From Gammaproteobacteria bacterium (GTDB taxonomy: Bacteria > Pseudomonadota > Gammaproteobacteria > Eutrophobiales > Eutrophobiaceae), in contig JAJRTU010000033.1 of assembly GCA_024278135.1 (NCBI GenBank), forward strand, positions 1 to 52,700: DNA of 52,700 nt. The letters run 5' to 3'. Position 1 is the stretch's first letter. Every line of letters starts with the position of its first letter. Positions 52,452 through 52,700 of this stretch are shown piece by piece. A program made the translations under genes and the position numbers. The notes beneath the pieces were generated by a model. It ran no database searches, was not told where the DNA came from, and saw only the letters and a program-made list of their open reading frames with translations.

Positions 52452-52700
52452 ATGAAGATCATCCAGCGTTATTTCACGGTCAATCTGATTTGGACATCGA
52501 TGTTGGCACTGAGCGTGCTGGTGGCCCTTTTTGCTTTTTTTTCCCTGATTGATCAACTGGAGGAAACCGGCAAAGGCAGTTACGGTGTGAGCGAGGCCCT
52601 GCTTTATGTGTTGTTAACCACGCCGCGGCTTGCCTACGAATTATTTCCCATCGCCGCTGTCATCGGCAGCATGGCGGCGCTGGGTTCGATGGCGCAGAAC
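52452..52700 (+). CDS. lptG: LPS export permease LptG, 5' part cut by the window end
   Basis: The first 83 codons of LptG: KIIQRYFTVNLIWTSMLALSVLVALFAFFSLIDQLEETGKG, then LLYVLLTTPRLAYELFPIAAVIGSMAALGSMA. This matches the start of LptG, with the conserved P-x-x-x-Y-E-x-F-P segment at the beginning of helix 2. The gene is open at 52700 and continues outside the window. Confidence 0.93.
   Translation, partial: MKIIQRYFTVNLIWTSMLALSVLVALFAFFSLIDQLEETGKGSYGVSEALLYVLLTTPRLAYELFPIAAVIGSMAALGSMAQN

Overview
The window is a gene-dense chromosomal segment from a Gram-negative bacterium, almost certainly a gammaproteobacterium. The evidence is a set of gene blocks typical of that class: rpe-gph-trpE-trpG-trpD-trpC, bcp-gcvR-dapA-bamC, ndk-rlmN-pilF-rodZ-hisS-yfgM-bamB-der and valS-holC-pepA-lptFG. 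Outer-membrane assembly genes (bamB, bamC, lptF, lptG), rodZ and a type IV pilus lipoprotein confirm a diderm envelope. I cannot place it below class. No rRNA, tRNA, CRISPR array, insertion sequence or phage gene was seen, and no gene-free stretch reaches 300 bases.

Layout. 1-1400: folate genes folB-folK and a small lipoprotein. 1400-7500 (minus strand): an AhpD-like protein, then rpe-gph-trpEGDC. 7500-10750 (plus): a DUF3530 hydrolase broken by an in-frame stop, then a membrane group of DUF4870, SPFH, NfeD and Mpo1-like proteins. 10800-15300: accessory metabolism (exported cyclase-family enzyme, hotdog thioesterase, nitronate monooxygenase, MFS transporter, GNAT acetyltransferase). 15300-19600: queG, a PerM-type transporter, PIN-PhoH and bcp. 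19600-22400: gcvR, dapA and bamC, closed by a bidirectional terminator. 22400-30200 (minus): der-bamB-yfgM-hisS-rodZ-pilF-rlmN-ndk, without the ispG usually found between rodZ and hisS. 30300-37500 (minus): a complete SUF iron-sulfur operon, iscR-sufA-sufB-sufC-sufD-sufS-sufU-sufT plus a Rieske protein, headed by a near-perfect type 1 IscR site. 37700-45100: an accessory stretch with a DUF364 gene also broken by an in-frame stop, an AraC regulator, a small membrane protein, a cytochrome b561, a Gre-like factor with a probable ATT start, an EamA transporter, an unknown secreted protein, and a large protein joining a degenerate kinase, membrane helices and a type IV pilin domain. 45200-52700: cysE, valS, a small acidic protein, holC, pepA, then divergent lptF and a truncated lptG.

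How the genes work together. The SUF genes appear to form one self-regulated unit: IscR senses cluster supply through Cys92/Cys98/Cys104/His107 and probably represses the operon from the site overlapping its promoter. The trp block makes indole-glycerol phosphate from chorismate; trpA, trpB and trpF must lie elsewhere. The der-to-ndk block mixes translation, outer-membrane assembly and cell-shape genes in tightly overlapping order.

Most unusual are the pseudokinase-membrane-pilin fusion (43192-45069), two otherwise intact genes interrupted once each by TAA, and two genes whose best start is a rare codon behind a good Shine-Dalgarno sequence (ATT for the Gre-like factor, possibly ACG for gph). 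GTG and TTG starts are also common here (folK, hisS, yfgM, the gene next to holC).
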